Counted from the first letter of the stretch, positions 1 to 12,641 are shown. The stretch is 64,000 nt of DNA from Ptiloglossa arizonensis (GCF_051014685.1 NC_135051.1:14093557-14157556); one strand, 5' to 3'. Translations and numbers: made by a program. The notes: generated by a model from the sequence alone, not told the origin.

Positions 1-72
1 TTGAACAATCATAGTCATCGAATTCGTTCAAATGTGAATTACATTGGTATACATAGCAAAACATACCAATTT

Positions 73-218
73 CTTCAATAAATTTAATCGTTCGATAAAA
101 CCTATTGAGTAGTACTAGATTGTTCAATAAAATTCTATCGTTCGATAAAACTTATTGAACAGTATAGTACCAGATTGCTCGATAAGTTTCATCGAACAAC
201 AAAACTTATCGAACAACC
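73..218. repeat. Degenerate tandem repeat of hairpin-forming ~50-bp units
   Basis: Three diverged copies of a unit containing TTCAATAA, then ATCGTTCGATAAAA, then a reverse copy of its start; landmarks fall at 74, 123 and 178. Each later copy is an inverted repeat. In copy 2, TGTTCAATAA (121-130) pairs perfectly with TTATTGAACA (152-161). In copy 3, 15 bases at 175-189 pair with 202-216 with one mismatch around a 12-base loop. The array may continue to the left of the window. No coding potential is seen. It could be a piece of a foldback element or a small satellite. Confidence 0.65.
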
Positions 219-240
219 TGTTCAATTAACCCTCGAAGCC

Positions 241-1100
241 TCAATTTAAAAGAAAGTCATATTCGCGTAGAAACGAGCGAATTCTTAAATTCGTTCGCCT
301 CTTCTTCAATTGACTTCGTACTCCCCGGTATCTCGATATCCAAAGCAACCCTAAGGTTCCCTCGACCATCGTCTTCCACCGAACCGGTTTCTTCGGGACT
401 CCAAGTCTGTTCCACGTGTGAGCATAGCGGGGACGGTTCACGGTAAAGCGAGTTATCTAGATCGGGTAAAGTACATCAGATCGTGCGACGTCGCGTCGCA
501 TCGGGTCGCATCGGTCCGGCAGGGCGGCTGGTCGAAAGCCCGAGCTGCGCGACATAGGCCTATTATGTAATCGGTGTGTATCGTACTGTGTATCAATATG
601 TCTGGTGCACATATGCAGGCCCGTCTATGCGTCGTATCCCGTGAACGGTATCGAACAATGCGCGACCGTGTGCCGGTTACGGCACAGCGTGGCGCGGCTC
701 GGCGTGGCGTAGCGTGCTGCTACCCTACGCCCCGGCGTGGCATGGCACGAAACACATGTCGATACGGCCACATAATGGGAACATAACCGCTATGTAGCTA
801 TCTCGTAGTATTTAGGTGTCATGGTGTCACAGGTTAATTGCACATGATTGGTTATTGTCCGTTTGCCGCCCGTATCCAGCAGCGTCATTTACTTTCGTTT
901 TCAACCGACGCTTCCCGTCCTGTCGCCGGCCCGCGAGCCCTTCGCGCCACTTTTCCGCTCCCGATGCCAAGTTTACGCTGGAAGATGGTTCGACAGACAC
1001 CGTGAACGCGAGTTTTCGTACGATCGTTTGCACCAATCACGGAGGAGGTTCTCCGATGGACGAAACGTTCCGTTTGTAAGGAACTGACGTACTTGTTCGA
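241..1100. other. Gene-free stretch with a small CpG-rich patch
   Basis: No gene is recognised here. Bases 480-760 are rich in CpG and hold short direct repeats of GTCGCATCGG (about 493-512) and variants of GGCGTGGC (about 690-740). The short open frames on both strands overlap each other and have no family features. The patch could mark a regulatory CpG-rich element, but nothing proves it. Confidence 0.4.
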
Positions 1101-1788
1101 TCGAGATTGAGTTTCACGGAGGCTTGTTTGTTCAAGATGGAGTTTCGTACGAAAATTTGTTTTCTCAAGATTGAGTTTCGCGGAGAAGATAGTTTACTCA
1201 AGATTGAGTTTCTCAGAGAAGATAGTTTACTCAAGATTGAGTTTTACAGAAGCTTGTTTGCTCAAGATTGTATTTTGCAGAAGCTTGTTTTCTCAAGATT
1301 GAGTTTCGCAGAGAAGATAGTTTACTCAAGATTGAGTTTCGCAGAGAAGCTTGTTTACTCAAGATTGAGTTTCGCAGAGAAGATTGTTTGCTCGAGATTG
1401 AGTTTCACAGAAGCTTGTTTGTTCAAGATGGAGTTTCGTACGAAAACTTGTTTTCTCAAGATTGAGTTTCGCGGAGAAGATTGTTTACCCAAGATTGAGT
1501 TTCTTAGAGAAGATAGTTTACTCAAGATTGAGTTTTACAGAAGCTTGTTTGCTCAAGATTGTATTTTACAGAAGCTTGTTTTCTCAAGATTGAGTTTCGC
1601 AGAGAAGATAGTTTACTCAAGATTGAGTTTGATAAAAAAGCTTGTTTGTTCAAGATTAATTTTCACACGGCAACTTATTTGTTTAAGTTTAAGTTTAACC
1701 GAGAAGCTTGTTTTCCCAAGAGTTTCACAAGAGAAACTAATTTACCCAAGATTAAGATTAACGAAAACGCTTGTTTGATCCAGATTAC
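1101..1788. repeat. Minisatellite of 31- and 33-bp units with a 291-bp higher-order repeat
   Basis: About 21 head-to-tail units of the form TCAAGATTGAGTTTCGCAGA plus a 13-base tail. Unit starts read as 1101, 1132, 1165, 1198, 1231, 1262, 1293, 1326, 1359, then 1392. Lengths are 31,33,33,33,31,31,33,33,33, summing to 291, and the same order restarts at 1392. The first seven units of the two higher-order copies (225 bp) differ at about 7 positions. After 1617 the units decay and one is 30 bp. Because 291 is divisible by three, an open frame runs through (first ATG at 1137, to 1778), with low-complexity 11-residue periodicity (KIEFRREDSLL-like). I judge this frame a by-product of the repeat. Confidence 0.9.
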
Positions 1789-1799
1789 TAAGTAACTTA

Positions 1800-4700
1800 T
1801 CCTTGATGTGTACAAGGGCAGAAAAAGAAAAACAATTGTTCTTTTTTTTCTATTATTATTCTTCGTACAAACACTTGAACTGATTGTAAAGGGTGTGTGG
1901 TTGCATCATGCGGTGTGGCATGTTAGATGTACAACGCTACCATAAAACATATTTTGTGTAATCAGTTGGAAAGATTCTATGTACGATTTCAATCTCGAGA
2001 CAGAAACGTTATCTTACGACCAGGTGAACTACTTTGCGATTGGTTGCAAAATCGTCGCCTCCAGAGCCTCCGTTTGCATACAATAAATTATATAATTTTA
2101 GTTGACACAATCGTTTGAACGATAATTACCAAATATGTGGAATCGCGAGACACTGTCGTACGACTGTCCGTGTAACTCGACATACGACTCATCGAACAAT
2201 AAATTGCTACGTCTACAGCTCCTGTAAGCAATCGTGTGGCTGCTTGTGGGGAATCAATTAGAAGGGTCCACTTCAAATCACCATCAAACGTTTCACCGAT
2301 AGTGTTTACATCGATACTGTTTCAGCTATATACATAGACAATCTACGTTGCAACAACAGTATCTGTTTACCAACACTTGCAATACAACTTACTCTAAACT
2401 TATAATGTTTCACTCGAACAACCATTTTATCAATCAACACACATCGGTTAGAAAGATACCTTGCAAATTAACCTCAATTCTACGAGAAATAAATTACATT
2501 CTACACTTACGAGACGTTATATCGAAAATGTCGATAGACAATTTAGAGAAAATTGAAAACGTAAAAAGAAAGATATAAAATTAATAAACCAGTGGACAAG
2601 TCGTAAGCTACTCTATCGGTTGTAACCATTTAGAAGATTAAAATCAATTGGTACAATTTTTCGACGAACGATTTGGAATCTCGGCCAAGGCAATTTAATC
2701 CTGTTGACTTTTTTCTTTCTATTTACAAGTATCTAAAATATTACGTCAAGAATCGAACGTGCATAATACATTGTTTCAAGATTTTAAATTCACCGTGAAA
2801 TATTTATCCACGGTCGAAAATTTGTAAAGAAGCCGGTGGCTGGTTTTGTTTTAGACGGGGATAGAGATACAAACAGACGCTGTTTCGTCAGAGTACATTC
2901 ATAGACAGGTGGAACGTTTCGTTGGTTTTTTTGTTCGATCGATGCAACAGCTGACCACGGAAAAAATCGAACACAAGCAAAAAGAAACCCGCGCTGTCGG
3001 ATGGCTGGCCTGACCGATTTATTGCCGCGTCCGCCGGCGCAGTTTCTTCCTTTTCGTCGCTTTTTCCACCCCGCCGGTATCCACCGCGTAATCCGCGCAA
3101 CCTTTGTCGCGATAAAGATGCGATCGTCCACGTGGTTCGGACAGACAGAACACGTGGACGAATTTTCACTATCGACTTGCAGACACAACACGAGAGTCGA
3201 GATCTTCGTCACAATTATAGTTTCGATATCGTTGTCCTTCTCTCCTTTTTACTTTAATAACTTTAATAACGTTAAAAAATATAGAAAACATGGAATAATT
3301 TTCTAATCGAGAACTTGTAATTTTTAATGAATTTTAAATTGTATTTCTCTTGGTTACAAGTATCTATAGACAATGGGGTAAAAATTTGTTCAATTAACGT
3401 TAAAAATAAAGAAATCTAACATAAAAGAATTTTCTAATCGTACATTTGTTTAAACGTTTTCTACGTTTCTGATACGTGTACTCCTTTTCCGGATTTAATA
3501 TAATACTTTAGGTTCAAGTGTGTATTTACGAATACGTAGAAAGCGTTTAAATCATTTTATCAAATCAATTTTTACCATTTATCATTTTTACAGTTTTCTA
3601 TAACTCTCTCTGAAGATTATACAAACTCTTGTAACAAATCATCGACCAATAATTGCGAGTTTTAATCGATTAGCTTCTCGTTTAAATAGTGAAGATTTTT
3701 AAAGAATTCTTTCGAAGTGACTTACACCCATACGTACTTATCAAGAATGTAAACATTGTTGTAGAAATTGTCGGCCAAACGAAAGGCAGATTTCTGAAAG
3801 AAACTTAACACTGCATCCAAAGGTTTTCAGAATTTCGGAATCCAGACGACCTACATCGCAGCTGTAACGGCCGTCTTATCATTCCTCTGTCATCGATTTG
3901 TCAGTTCTCCGAGTCTCGAACCGACCACGAGATATGTCCAATAATCGATGATAATGCGATGACACGCCAGAGAGGTTTGACCTTGACACTGGACCAATTA
4001 ACGCGCGTTGACCCCCTTCGTGTCCCCCTATCCCTTTACCACCCCCGATCGGTGGTCCAATGCTATTGTACATACATACATGTACCATGTTAACAGCCAC
4101 ATACATGAAACCGGACTGTATACTGGGTGGATCGCACCGGTTGGTATGCAATTTCATGATTATATGGCAAAGCAGCTCTGAATGACCATTGATGTTCTAA
4201 ATCAATGACACACGAGCCTTTTGATCAGGAATAGTTTCGCACTAGTTGTCGCAACAATGCGACAAATTCATTTTTCATCGAGCGTGTCCCTTCGTTGGGT
4301 TCCACGTGAGAAACGAAACGTTCAATCGCGAAATCCGAGTCATCGTTCCCCGAGTCCTGCGTAGATTTTTTCGAGATTCGATCACCGTTTCGTCTGACTG
4401 TTGTATCGTTATCAGAGAAGGAATTTCTTGTTGCAACGATTTAGGTAACGTCTCATCCTTCGAGGAGAGCCGTGTCGTTGAAAATTGGATCTCACGGTCG
4501 GTTAATCGAACAACAACCGAGGAGTACCGATGTAATTTGTTTACACAGCTCGTGAGTGGCAATTGGGATACGATTTAAGAGATACGCGCAAGCAGATGGA
4601 AAGTCGGTTAATCGTTGTCGGTTTCGGTTAATTACACTTCCTGTCTTCATTAGCAAATCGCCACCGCCACCCGGTATGTGCGTGACCGTGAACGCACATT

Positions 4701-5575
4701 CTCCGGAACATTGCGGAACACTATCGCTGTCAATGACCGATATTACGCACGGCCGTACGTCCCGTTAGCTTCTGTGTATCCCCTATGGTAACGTGCCGTG
4801 GCCCATTTCGAGGCCCGTGCACCTGTGAAATTGCCAGCGCAGAGGAATCGCGTGCATCGTGACTATCGCCCAAACTGGGACTCCATCTAAGGGTACTCGA
4901 CAGTGATAATCCTCCGGTATATAGGGAAACGATCTTGAAATAAAACAGTAAAATTGTGATCGATCAAACGACAAGGAATTTTATCATTAACAACTATTCG
5001 ATTCCGATGTGGTCTGGGTTGTACAGCAAACGTGTTCATTAGCTTTTGAAGTGGAGATAAAAAAGTAAAGAGAACTTGATACAGTCTTGATAATTATACA
5101 AAATATAGAAAAGTAATCTTATTTTACGGGTGAGAGTCGAGAAATAGAAAGAACTTGTAGAAATTATAAACTGTGGAAGTATTTATATGGGAATTCAAAA
5201 ATAATAAAGATATATTTGCAGTCTTAAAGAAATGTATTTTATTACAATTGGATTCGGATTTCTAAATTGGAATGTATTGGGATCTTATGATACAAAAAGG
5301 GATGCAAACTCAAACTCAAAGTAAAGAGAAATTAATTGATCCAATAAACTCTATAATTTTAAATACGAGGACAATGTTAATCAAGAACGGTACTGATAGC
5401 ATTGTATTCAATTCATATGTTACGATTGGTCTATCTGGTTTTAATAATAATTTCTTCCATTTTAAAGGTAGAAATCTAACATCGATATTTGAGTTCAAAG
5501 AATATTTCAAATTATTTAATCAAATGTTAAAATTCCTTAATCAGCCAAATTAATTCGATCGATAATAAAAGGTCG
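1800..5575. other. AT-rich gene-free DNA
   Basis: No supported gene. A weak, diverged duplication with a period near 130 bp is visible at about 3271-3445: both halves carry a GTTAAAAA-type start and end in AATTTTCTAATCG. A moderately GC-richer patch at 2985-3160 and another at 4500-4870 have overlapping open frames on both strands with no family signature. Nothing else is recognised. Confidence 0.4.
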
Positions 5576-5593
5576 TATTGAAATAAATTCAAA

Positions 5594-5682
5594 CGACGTT
5601 TCAGCCGCGTTCCAGTCCGGATCACCTTTTGAAAAACGCGAGTCAAAAACGTGATCAAGACTGGAACGAGGTCGAAACGTCG
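5594..5682. repeat. Inverted repeat with 32-bp arms
   Basis: The left arm (5594-5625, beginning CGACGTTTCAGCCGCGTTCC) is the imperfect reverse complement of the right arm (5651-5682, ending GGTCGAAACGTCG). About 27 of 32 positions match, around a 25-base loop. Weaker pairing continues outward for another 10-15 bases. The size and symmetry fit a small foldback or MITE-like element, or a transcript hairpin. No coding sequence or target duplication was identified. Confidence 0.6.
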
Positions 5683-5699
5683 AATGGAATTCTTTTAAT

Positions 5700-6600
5700 T
5701 ATATTTCATTGTTATTTGTGAGTCGAATTAATCGAACAAGAAACATTGGTAATTCAATGATCAAGGACAGTTAAAATGGAACTTTATAAGAGAGTGTGCT
5801 CTGTGACCGTGACCTCTCTTCATTGTCAATACCACAAAAATTTCATAAATGTTAAGAAAACACTTTTTCGCAAGTATGCGTCTAATCTGAAATGTCAACT
5901 TATATAGAAATGTAATTATAACTTGATACATTTTATTCGTGCAACCTCGTCGAAAAATAATAATTCAAATTAAACAGATCCATTAGAAGACCTTTTCACA
6001 AAATACATATTAAAATAATAACACTGAAAATGACACCGAAATTTGTACTAGAAACTTAGAAAATTTTCCCAATGCCGAATTATAACATGTACATGTTATT
6101 ACCGTATACATAGAAATCGAGGAATACAGTATACAAATTGACACCTTAACTATTTCCAGAGCAATAGCAATTGGAGAACCACTTATCGAGTAAAATGTAC
6201 ACCCTCCAGACGAAACCATCGCCAGTGATAAAATGTTTCGACGATATAGTGGCTCGAAACCTACAAATGTCACAATTTTTCGAAAACGAATCGTTATGTT
6301 TACAGTCGATGTATAGTATAATTAAAATTTCTTTTCTATATAAAATAAGAAAATCGACATTGCAATTTTATCCATCGATTTAAACGTCACAATGAGTCAC
6401 CAAAGATGACTCTAGAAATCTGAACGTCGACGTTATTGAAAATAATTTCGTTCGTACCGAAAACGTTCCGTATCGTCCGATAAATTGGCTGTCGTTCGCA
6501 TTACCGATCCTAAAAAAAAATTCGACACTAAAACAAAAAAATAAGTGTCTTCAAATTTGTCTAGACTCACCTCTCTCCCCACTCCGCGACGCGCGATTAA
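5700..6600. other. AT-rich gene-free DNA
   Basis: No gene, RNA or repeat is recognised. Short open frames on both strands are ordinary chance frames in AT-rich sequence. Confidence 0.35.
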
Positions 6601-7317
6601 CCGCGAGAACGTTCACGATCGAACGAAAATCACCGGAGTACTGCGTGAAATCAAATAGAAGAAAGGAAACGGGAACGCAGAAAATGAAACGATACCGGCG
6701 ACAATGGAGCAGCGGCGGCCCAAGGAACGATAAAAGAGCTAAAAAGGAGCGAAATGTCCCGGCCGGGGGAAGGGACGGAAAAAAAGAGAAGAAAAGATGC
6801 TCATTCAGCTCGGACAGGTTTCCCTATATCGGTGTCAATCCAATCAATGGTTTATTAACCGACGTGCGGACAACGGAGACGGCCACGAACGGGGGAGGGG
6901 AATGTCGATGAAGACAGCAACGCGCCCCCCTCTCACCCCCTCCGTCCAAGAGGGAAAAAGAGGGCCGACGCAGCGAGTGGTTGTATCGCAGAGAGGATCG
7001 CGGAGAATCGACGGATGAACAGGGGTTGGAGGGAACCCCCCTCGCCCCTCGTCCCAGAGGTTCAAGCGCCAGCCAGTCCGTTCGCGGTTTGTTTGGACGG
7101 AGAACCTTAACACGTGGTCCCGTGGTACACATGCATCGTACGCTAGCGCAAAAAAAGAAAAAAGGAAAAAAAAACGAAAGAAAAAGAAGAAAATAAAAGC
7201 ACATAAAACAGGCGAGAGGAGAGACCACCAAAGTGATCGAGGCAGAGATGGAAGATAGGTGGGGTTGGTCAGGGGTGGTTGGAAAAGAATCGGCGTGTAC
7301 CGAGCGGGGTGAGTGAA

Positions 7318-7348
<31 letters not shown>

Positions 7349-7560
7349 CACTCGAGCGAACAAGAGGGACAAAGGTGAAAAGAGGGTAGCACACCCTCCC
7401 GGCAAACGCTATGTATTGTTTCTGTATCCCGCGTCTGAGGGAGAAAGGCGGAAAAGCTGCTGGGGGAGAAGAGAAGCGCGAGAAAGAACGAGAATGAGAG
7501 AGAGAGGGCCTATCGGTTATTGGAAATCTGTATTTTTGTAGGCCATACCTCTTCCGCGTT
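6600..7560. promoter_or_regulatory. CpG- and purine-rich island, possible promoter or regulatory region
   Basis: The plus strand is strongly purine-skewed with many CpGs, A/G runs (7149-7198) and a (GA)n microsatellite at 7317-7348. On the minus strand this gives two long overlapping frames (193 and 182 codons). They are dominated by Ser, Leu and Phe because they read CT repeats, so I do not treat them as genes. In insects, (GA)n tracts near CpG-rich DNA often lie in open chromatin and can bind GAGA-type factors. That link is an inference; no start site or exon is recognised. Confidence 0.3.
7317..7348. repeat. (GA)n microsatellite
   Basis: An almost pure GA dinucleotide run with one A insertion in the middle. 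It is the source of the Ser/Leu-rich frames on the opposite strand. Confidence 0.9.
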
Positions 7561-10370
7561 AACCCCCGCATCCTGTTGTACTGTGTAAATCGCAGCAATG
7601 GGTCACCCCGATCGTCTCCATCGAACAATTCAGAGACGTGGTTATGGTGGCCGATGCTTTCAGTCTGTGTCTCTCTGTCTACGATGCAACAGCCCGCGGT
7701 ACTGAGAATCACTCTCGGCGATTCCAATCTAACGTACAATGCCCGCGTATTAAGGGGTTCCATTCGACTGGCCGCGATCGCTCGCGTCTATACGCGAAAT
7801 TACGGTCGGGGTCGCTTTGAGTATCGGTTTCACTCCCGTTTTGGTTTTTGCTCTCGTTTTTCTTCGCTGATCTTCGAAGCGAGATAACGATTGTCCGGCA
7901 GGGATTGCTCGTTCTCGATTACCGCGAGGGCTAGTTTTCACACGTAGAGTTTCATTCATATTTATTCCCGTCTACGTGATCAAAATTCATGCTAACGATA
8001 CGTAATCTCCTCGTTCGTACCTTACGTCTCATTTTAGAGAGGAGATATCGTTCCGTGGTAATCACGATTACGCGAATTTAACCTGATCGTAATCGTTACT
8101 TTGTACGTTCAATTATGGTACTTTTAACGTTTTCTACTCGCCGTATGTTACACGTGTAGGTACGATTAAACTCGTGAAGTGAAAAATATTACGACGGTCT
8201 GAAATGAACTTATAAGTAACTAATGCGAAAAGAGGTATTTAGAAAGTAAGATACATGTATTGATAATTGTGAGGAATTAATTTTTCCCAATTATGTTACA
8301 TATACATACATACATACATATACCCACATATTCATACATTTTTTATGAGTAAAAAATGTCGCATGAATATATGTCCTATATACTTTACTTTTCGAGTTAC
8401 GGATGATGGAAGAAAATGTTCAAAGTTTCAGAAATAGTTTCAAATCCATTTTACCCCCTTTCTCGCAGATCGTGTATAGTTGGGAACTGAAAAGATGACT
8501 CTTGGATTACGGGGAATATAGCACCATGTTATAATAAAATGTGAACAGTGCCGGGCAATATTTATTTATTGTTAGTCACAGGCTTTGGAAGAATGGCTAA
8601 ACCATTCGACCCAATCCGATTCTCAATTTTTTCCCGAGGTCAATTTTTCAGCTCCACACAGTGCATTGTTGACGTGTGTTGAATATACTGTAGATTTTAA
8701 ATATCCTCGAAATAAAAATATTTAAGAACGAGGCGGACGTACGCTCATACATTTTTTACTAATTGTAATATTATATGTAGATTCATACACAGAAATATGG
8801 ACACGTAATTTCTGAATCATCCTATGTAACATGATTAAAAGTAATAATTTTGCATGACATTTTGTCGAATATACATATATGATAATTGTAAGTAACGTAT
8901 TTCTCAAGATTAATTATTATACGTGTATATCTTATTTTGTAAATACCTCATTTCACTTTTATTATACGATAACATTATTTTACACGAAATAATTGTGACA
9001 ATTTTTACTTTGGAGTACTTTCCTCTGTGTACTTTTACTAACTGATTCCTGGATTAATATTGTATACCTTTGTTTAGAAGAAACAAGATGAAACAGTTGA
9101 AAAGTTTGTCAGAAACGAATGCTTGGAAATATATTATTTTATAATAAATTTCTTACTAATATTATCCAATTAGAAATTGACTTTAGAAAAAATTCAGATT
9201 GGTCTTTATCTACTTTTCGAATATGTTAAAGAAACACACAGGATACAATGAGTACCGGCAAAATTTATGGTAGGATTTATTTCAAAGCTGAGATAACTTT
9301 TAAAACTGCTGAAAACTTCAACGACTTAGACAAATTGAAACCGATACCAAATCGATTCGTTAAAGTAAATCGTCCGATATTCGTGAAAAGGGGCATCGGT
9401 AAATTAATCCAAACGTAGGAAAAATGTACAAAAAGATGACCATTCTGTCGATGATTAATATTTCCTGTACACGTGGACATATTTTCCTCGAATAAAATCC
9501 ATTTGAATGAAAAAAGAAAAAACAAAGATTTACGATATTACTCAATGCAGCAAATGTAAGGGTAAATCGATAATTTCATGCAATGAATTTATCACAGTAG
9601 CGACAAAAATCTTTCAGGGATATCTTTTATCGACATAATTTAACTGTGTGTCAATGCTCTTAGTTCGTCGTTCCAAAAGTTTCTTTATTCCATTGGAAAA
9701 AAATATTTCCAGTGGAACATCTAATCGTGTATGCTCTATTTCCTCTAATTTTGTTGAAAATAAACAACTTATTAGGTCGATTTTACGCGGATCAAATAGG
9801 TAATAACCCAAAGTGGGAAAGTTAGGATGTGTACAGAGGATGTTCAATATCCAGATACATTTAATACGTTAATCCGTGTTAAGTCACATGTGGATGACTC
9901 CCTTGATAGAACGATGGCTAATTACCATATTTCTGTTCCACTTCGTTGATAGCCACGTTTATTCAACAGAATGTCACGGACTTGCACAATATTGTCATTT
10001 GGAGCACGTGTCCAAGCGTCTCGCTCCTTTCTCATGCGTGACATTTGTGCGATCACGTTTGAAATTTTCGATCGATAAGTAGGCACTCCATCGTAACAAA
10101 ACATTGTCGCCATATTGCACTGAAAGCCTTCGATGGGTTTCGATTCCCGTGACACCTTCGGGCTATAGAAAATGGATAGCGCTCTTCTTTGGCCCGGATG
10201 AAAACTGAAACGATCATAGTTGTAACGACAAATTCAAAAATGGAACCGTAGTGACTGAAAGTGTATGTGTAGTGGTAATTGTGTAGTGGCACAATTTAGA
10301 CCTGGACGTTCGTTTAGTCCCACCAGAAAATGAATTACAAGTATGTAATTATACATCTACCTCCTTACGA
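7560..10370. other. AT-rich gene-free DNA
   Basis: No gene is recognised. A (CATA)n microsatellite lies at 8299-8322. The remaining short open frames on both strands have no family features and no consistent composition. Confidence 0.35.
8299..8322. repeat. (CATA)n microsatellite
   Basis: About five CATA units with one interruption, inside AT-rich DNA. Confidence 0.8.
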
Positions 10371-10372
10371 CA

Positions 10373-10985
10373 AAAGAATCAATTTTTCCAGAAGCAAATC
10401 AACATCTGTGGATTCGTCGTATAATCGAGTTTGGTGCTGTACTGCAGCGATTAAAAGGAGGCAAAATTTAAACGTGCACACGTAGCTAGCAGTAAGAAAA
10501 GAAAGCAGTAAGAAAGAAAATAACGAGTACATTGCATATAATTATCGATGCTAAAGTTTCCCATATGCTAAAGAATCGATCTTTTCAGTGACTAAATCTT
10601 TCGTAGATTCGTCGTGTAACCGAATTATCGAGTTGAAAACTGAAACTACAGCGACTACAAGAAAGCAAAATTTAAACGCACACACGTAGCTAGCAGTAGC
10701 GCCCCCAGAAAGAAAATAACGAGTAGATTGCATATAATTATCGACTCGTTTCCCATATGGCAAAGAATCGATCTTTTCAGTGACTAAATCTTCCGTAGGT
10801 TGGTCGTGTAACCGAATTAACGAGTTGAAAACTGAAACTGCAGCGACTAAAAGGTAGGAAAATTAAAAGGTGCACGTGTAGCTAGGAGTAGCGCCGCCAG
10901 GAATAAAATTGCAACTACATCGCGTGTGGTTATTGACTCACGTCCGTGCAACAAAAGAATCGAGCTTTCCACGAGCAAACAAACT
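10373..10985. repeat. ~192-197-bp satellite-like tandem repeat, three copies plus a partial
   Basis: The landmark AAAGAATC recurs at 10373, 10570, 10762 and 10954, giving periods of 197, 192 and 192. Shared words in each unit include CGTGTAACCGAATTA, GAGTTGAAAACTGAAACT, CACACGTAGCTAGCAGTA and TTGCATATAATTATCGA. Copies 2 and 3 are the closest pair; copy 1 has an extra AAGAAAG duplication and copy 4 is truncated. The unit length is in the range of insect nucleosome-sized satellites. No coding content is seen. Confidence 0.85.
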
Positions 10986-12640
10986 TAACCATTGGTGGAT
11001 TCGTTCTACAAAAAGATCGGGGAGCATTTGGTCCGAGTCGCCGTTTCAAACGTTGGGAACACCGTTTAACCTATCGGAGAAGGAGGACGTGATCCAATCG
11101 ACGTCCCAGACTTCGTTGAGTTCCGTTGCGCAGCCTGAAGGGTACCAATTACCGCAGAATAAACGTATCCACACAAACAGTATCAGTAATCAGCGGTCGA
11201 AACACGAAGTAGAAGACCCGAGGCAAATATTAGATAATCGCCACGTTAATTTCCAACTGTCCGCGTTGATTGCGGCGCGTGTCTTCTCATTACTCGCGTA
11301 AAATGTAGGAGAACTCTGACTCCGTGTTTACACCTACGTCTATCGGCATAATAATGATGTTTACTCTTGCAATAGTAAACGCCGAATCCAAGTGATCGAG
11401 GATGGTCGTTTGGTCTCTTGCGCCGCCTCGAGTCTGGGCCCTCGTTTCCTAAACCATAGCCCCGCCATTTTAATTCGGTTTTCAGCCCCCCTCCCGCCCC
11501 CCCCCCTCCAAATCTGTTTCTTTTCGTCGCACTGGATCATATTCGTGGCTTTGATTGGCACTCGAACGGTTTTTTGTTTCGAGAAATGTGTACTTTGCCC
11601 GGCATTTACGTTTCTTGCAATTAGGAGAATGTCAAGAGAGGCGACGTTTCGAGAACATGGTAAATATAAATAATTTAAATAGCTCGCGGAGAGATCTTTT
11701 ATTAAATCCGTTCAATATTCTTAAACCAACTTCCACGTTGATTTTTATCGACCCAATGGCACGTTCTGTCCAGTTTCGACGAGACGAACAATCTTTTAAT
11801 ATAAGTAAACGTATTCCTTCGTGCATTCATCGTGACGCGCAATTCGAAAATTCTGTCTGCGACATTGGCTCGTTCATTTTAATCTATAAATGGATTTATC
11901 TCCAGAAAGTAGACACGTCGAGAGAAAAAAGCTCGATGCACAAATTAATTGGAATTTCTCAGAGTAGAATCGATAGAACGTCGAGGATATTTCAAGGCCA
12001 CTTAAATTATCCCAAATGGAATTTACATATTTTTTTAATGCAGATAGAAAGAGCATATCGAAACGGCAACTGGGTCATAATACGTGACGTATAATTTTAA
12101 TGAAATATTTGAAAATACAGTTATTTTTCAATATTTCATCTCCACTGTATTGTTTCTAGATTAAATAAAAATGTGTATTTTAAAGAAAACTTTATTAAAT
12201 TAATTATTTTACATTTTCTTATTATCGTTAAATAAATATTGTTTGTTTTCGAACGAAATTCTATTTGCTAAATAATCAACTTTACGAACTCGCGTGGGAA
12301 TCAACAGAGAAACTGCTGTAGAGTAAAAATAACAGCCCTGCCTGATACGAGTCACAAACGAATAGATTTTAGGGGATTAATTTATTCTATTTCAATCAGA
12401 AATCAGAAATTGCCCAAAACAAAATGTAGCCCATGACGAGATGTTTAAAAATAAAATCTCGAGGAAAGCATACAGGCTGCGGAGTAGCTGTCAGCGTGCA
12501 TATTTGCAATTCTGGAGGAAATCCTCTAAAAACGAACCCCAAGAATGCGTACGATGAGAAGGTTGCAGTGATTCGTGTATATTTTTAGGTACAGATCTAT
12601 TCGAAACTCTCTAGAAAATAAAGTAGAAATAGTGGTTGTT
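10986..12640. other. Gene-free stretch with an unrecognised 146-codon ATG frame
   Basis: An open frame runs 11555-12094 on the plus strand, but its first codon is TTG; the first ATG is at 11657. The 146-residue product from that ATG has no recognised domain, signal peptide or repeat. A frame at 10909-11301 (plus) starts in the satellite above and is also unrecognised. Around 11390-11560 the sequence is GC-richer and contains CCCGCCATTTT (reverse of AAAATGGCGGG) just before a C-rich tract. I see no gene I can support. Confidence 0.3.
11486..11506 (-). other. C-rich tract; minus-strand G-quadruplex motif
   Basis: C6, T, C3, G, C10 on the plus strand. The minus strand therefore carries three G runs, the longest of which can supply two tracts, with one-base loops. 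This fits a G-quadruplex or a C-rich i-motif. Confidence 0.5.
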
Positions 12641-12641
12641 G

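Noticed and set aside
1107..1778. 223-codon plus-strand open frame
   Set aside because: It begins at TTG, lies wholly inside the 31/33-bp minisatellite, and overlaps open frames in other registers of the same repeat. The low-complexity product is explained by the repeat.
6824..7405. 193- and 182-codon minus-strand frames rich in Ser, Leu and Phe
   Set aside because: They read the opposite strand of GA- and A-rich DNA; two different frames are equally long, which a real gene would not show.
11555..12094. 179-codon plus-strand frame in AT-rich DNA
   Set aside because: It starts at TTG (first ATG at 11657). No domain, signal peptide or similarity is recognised, and no splice or promoter context is seen. 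It remains the least easily dismissed chance frame.
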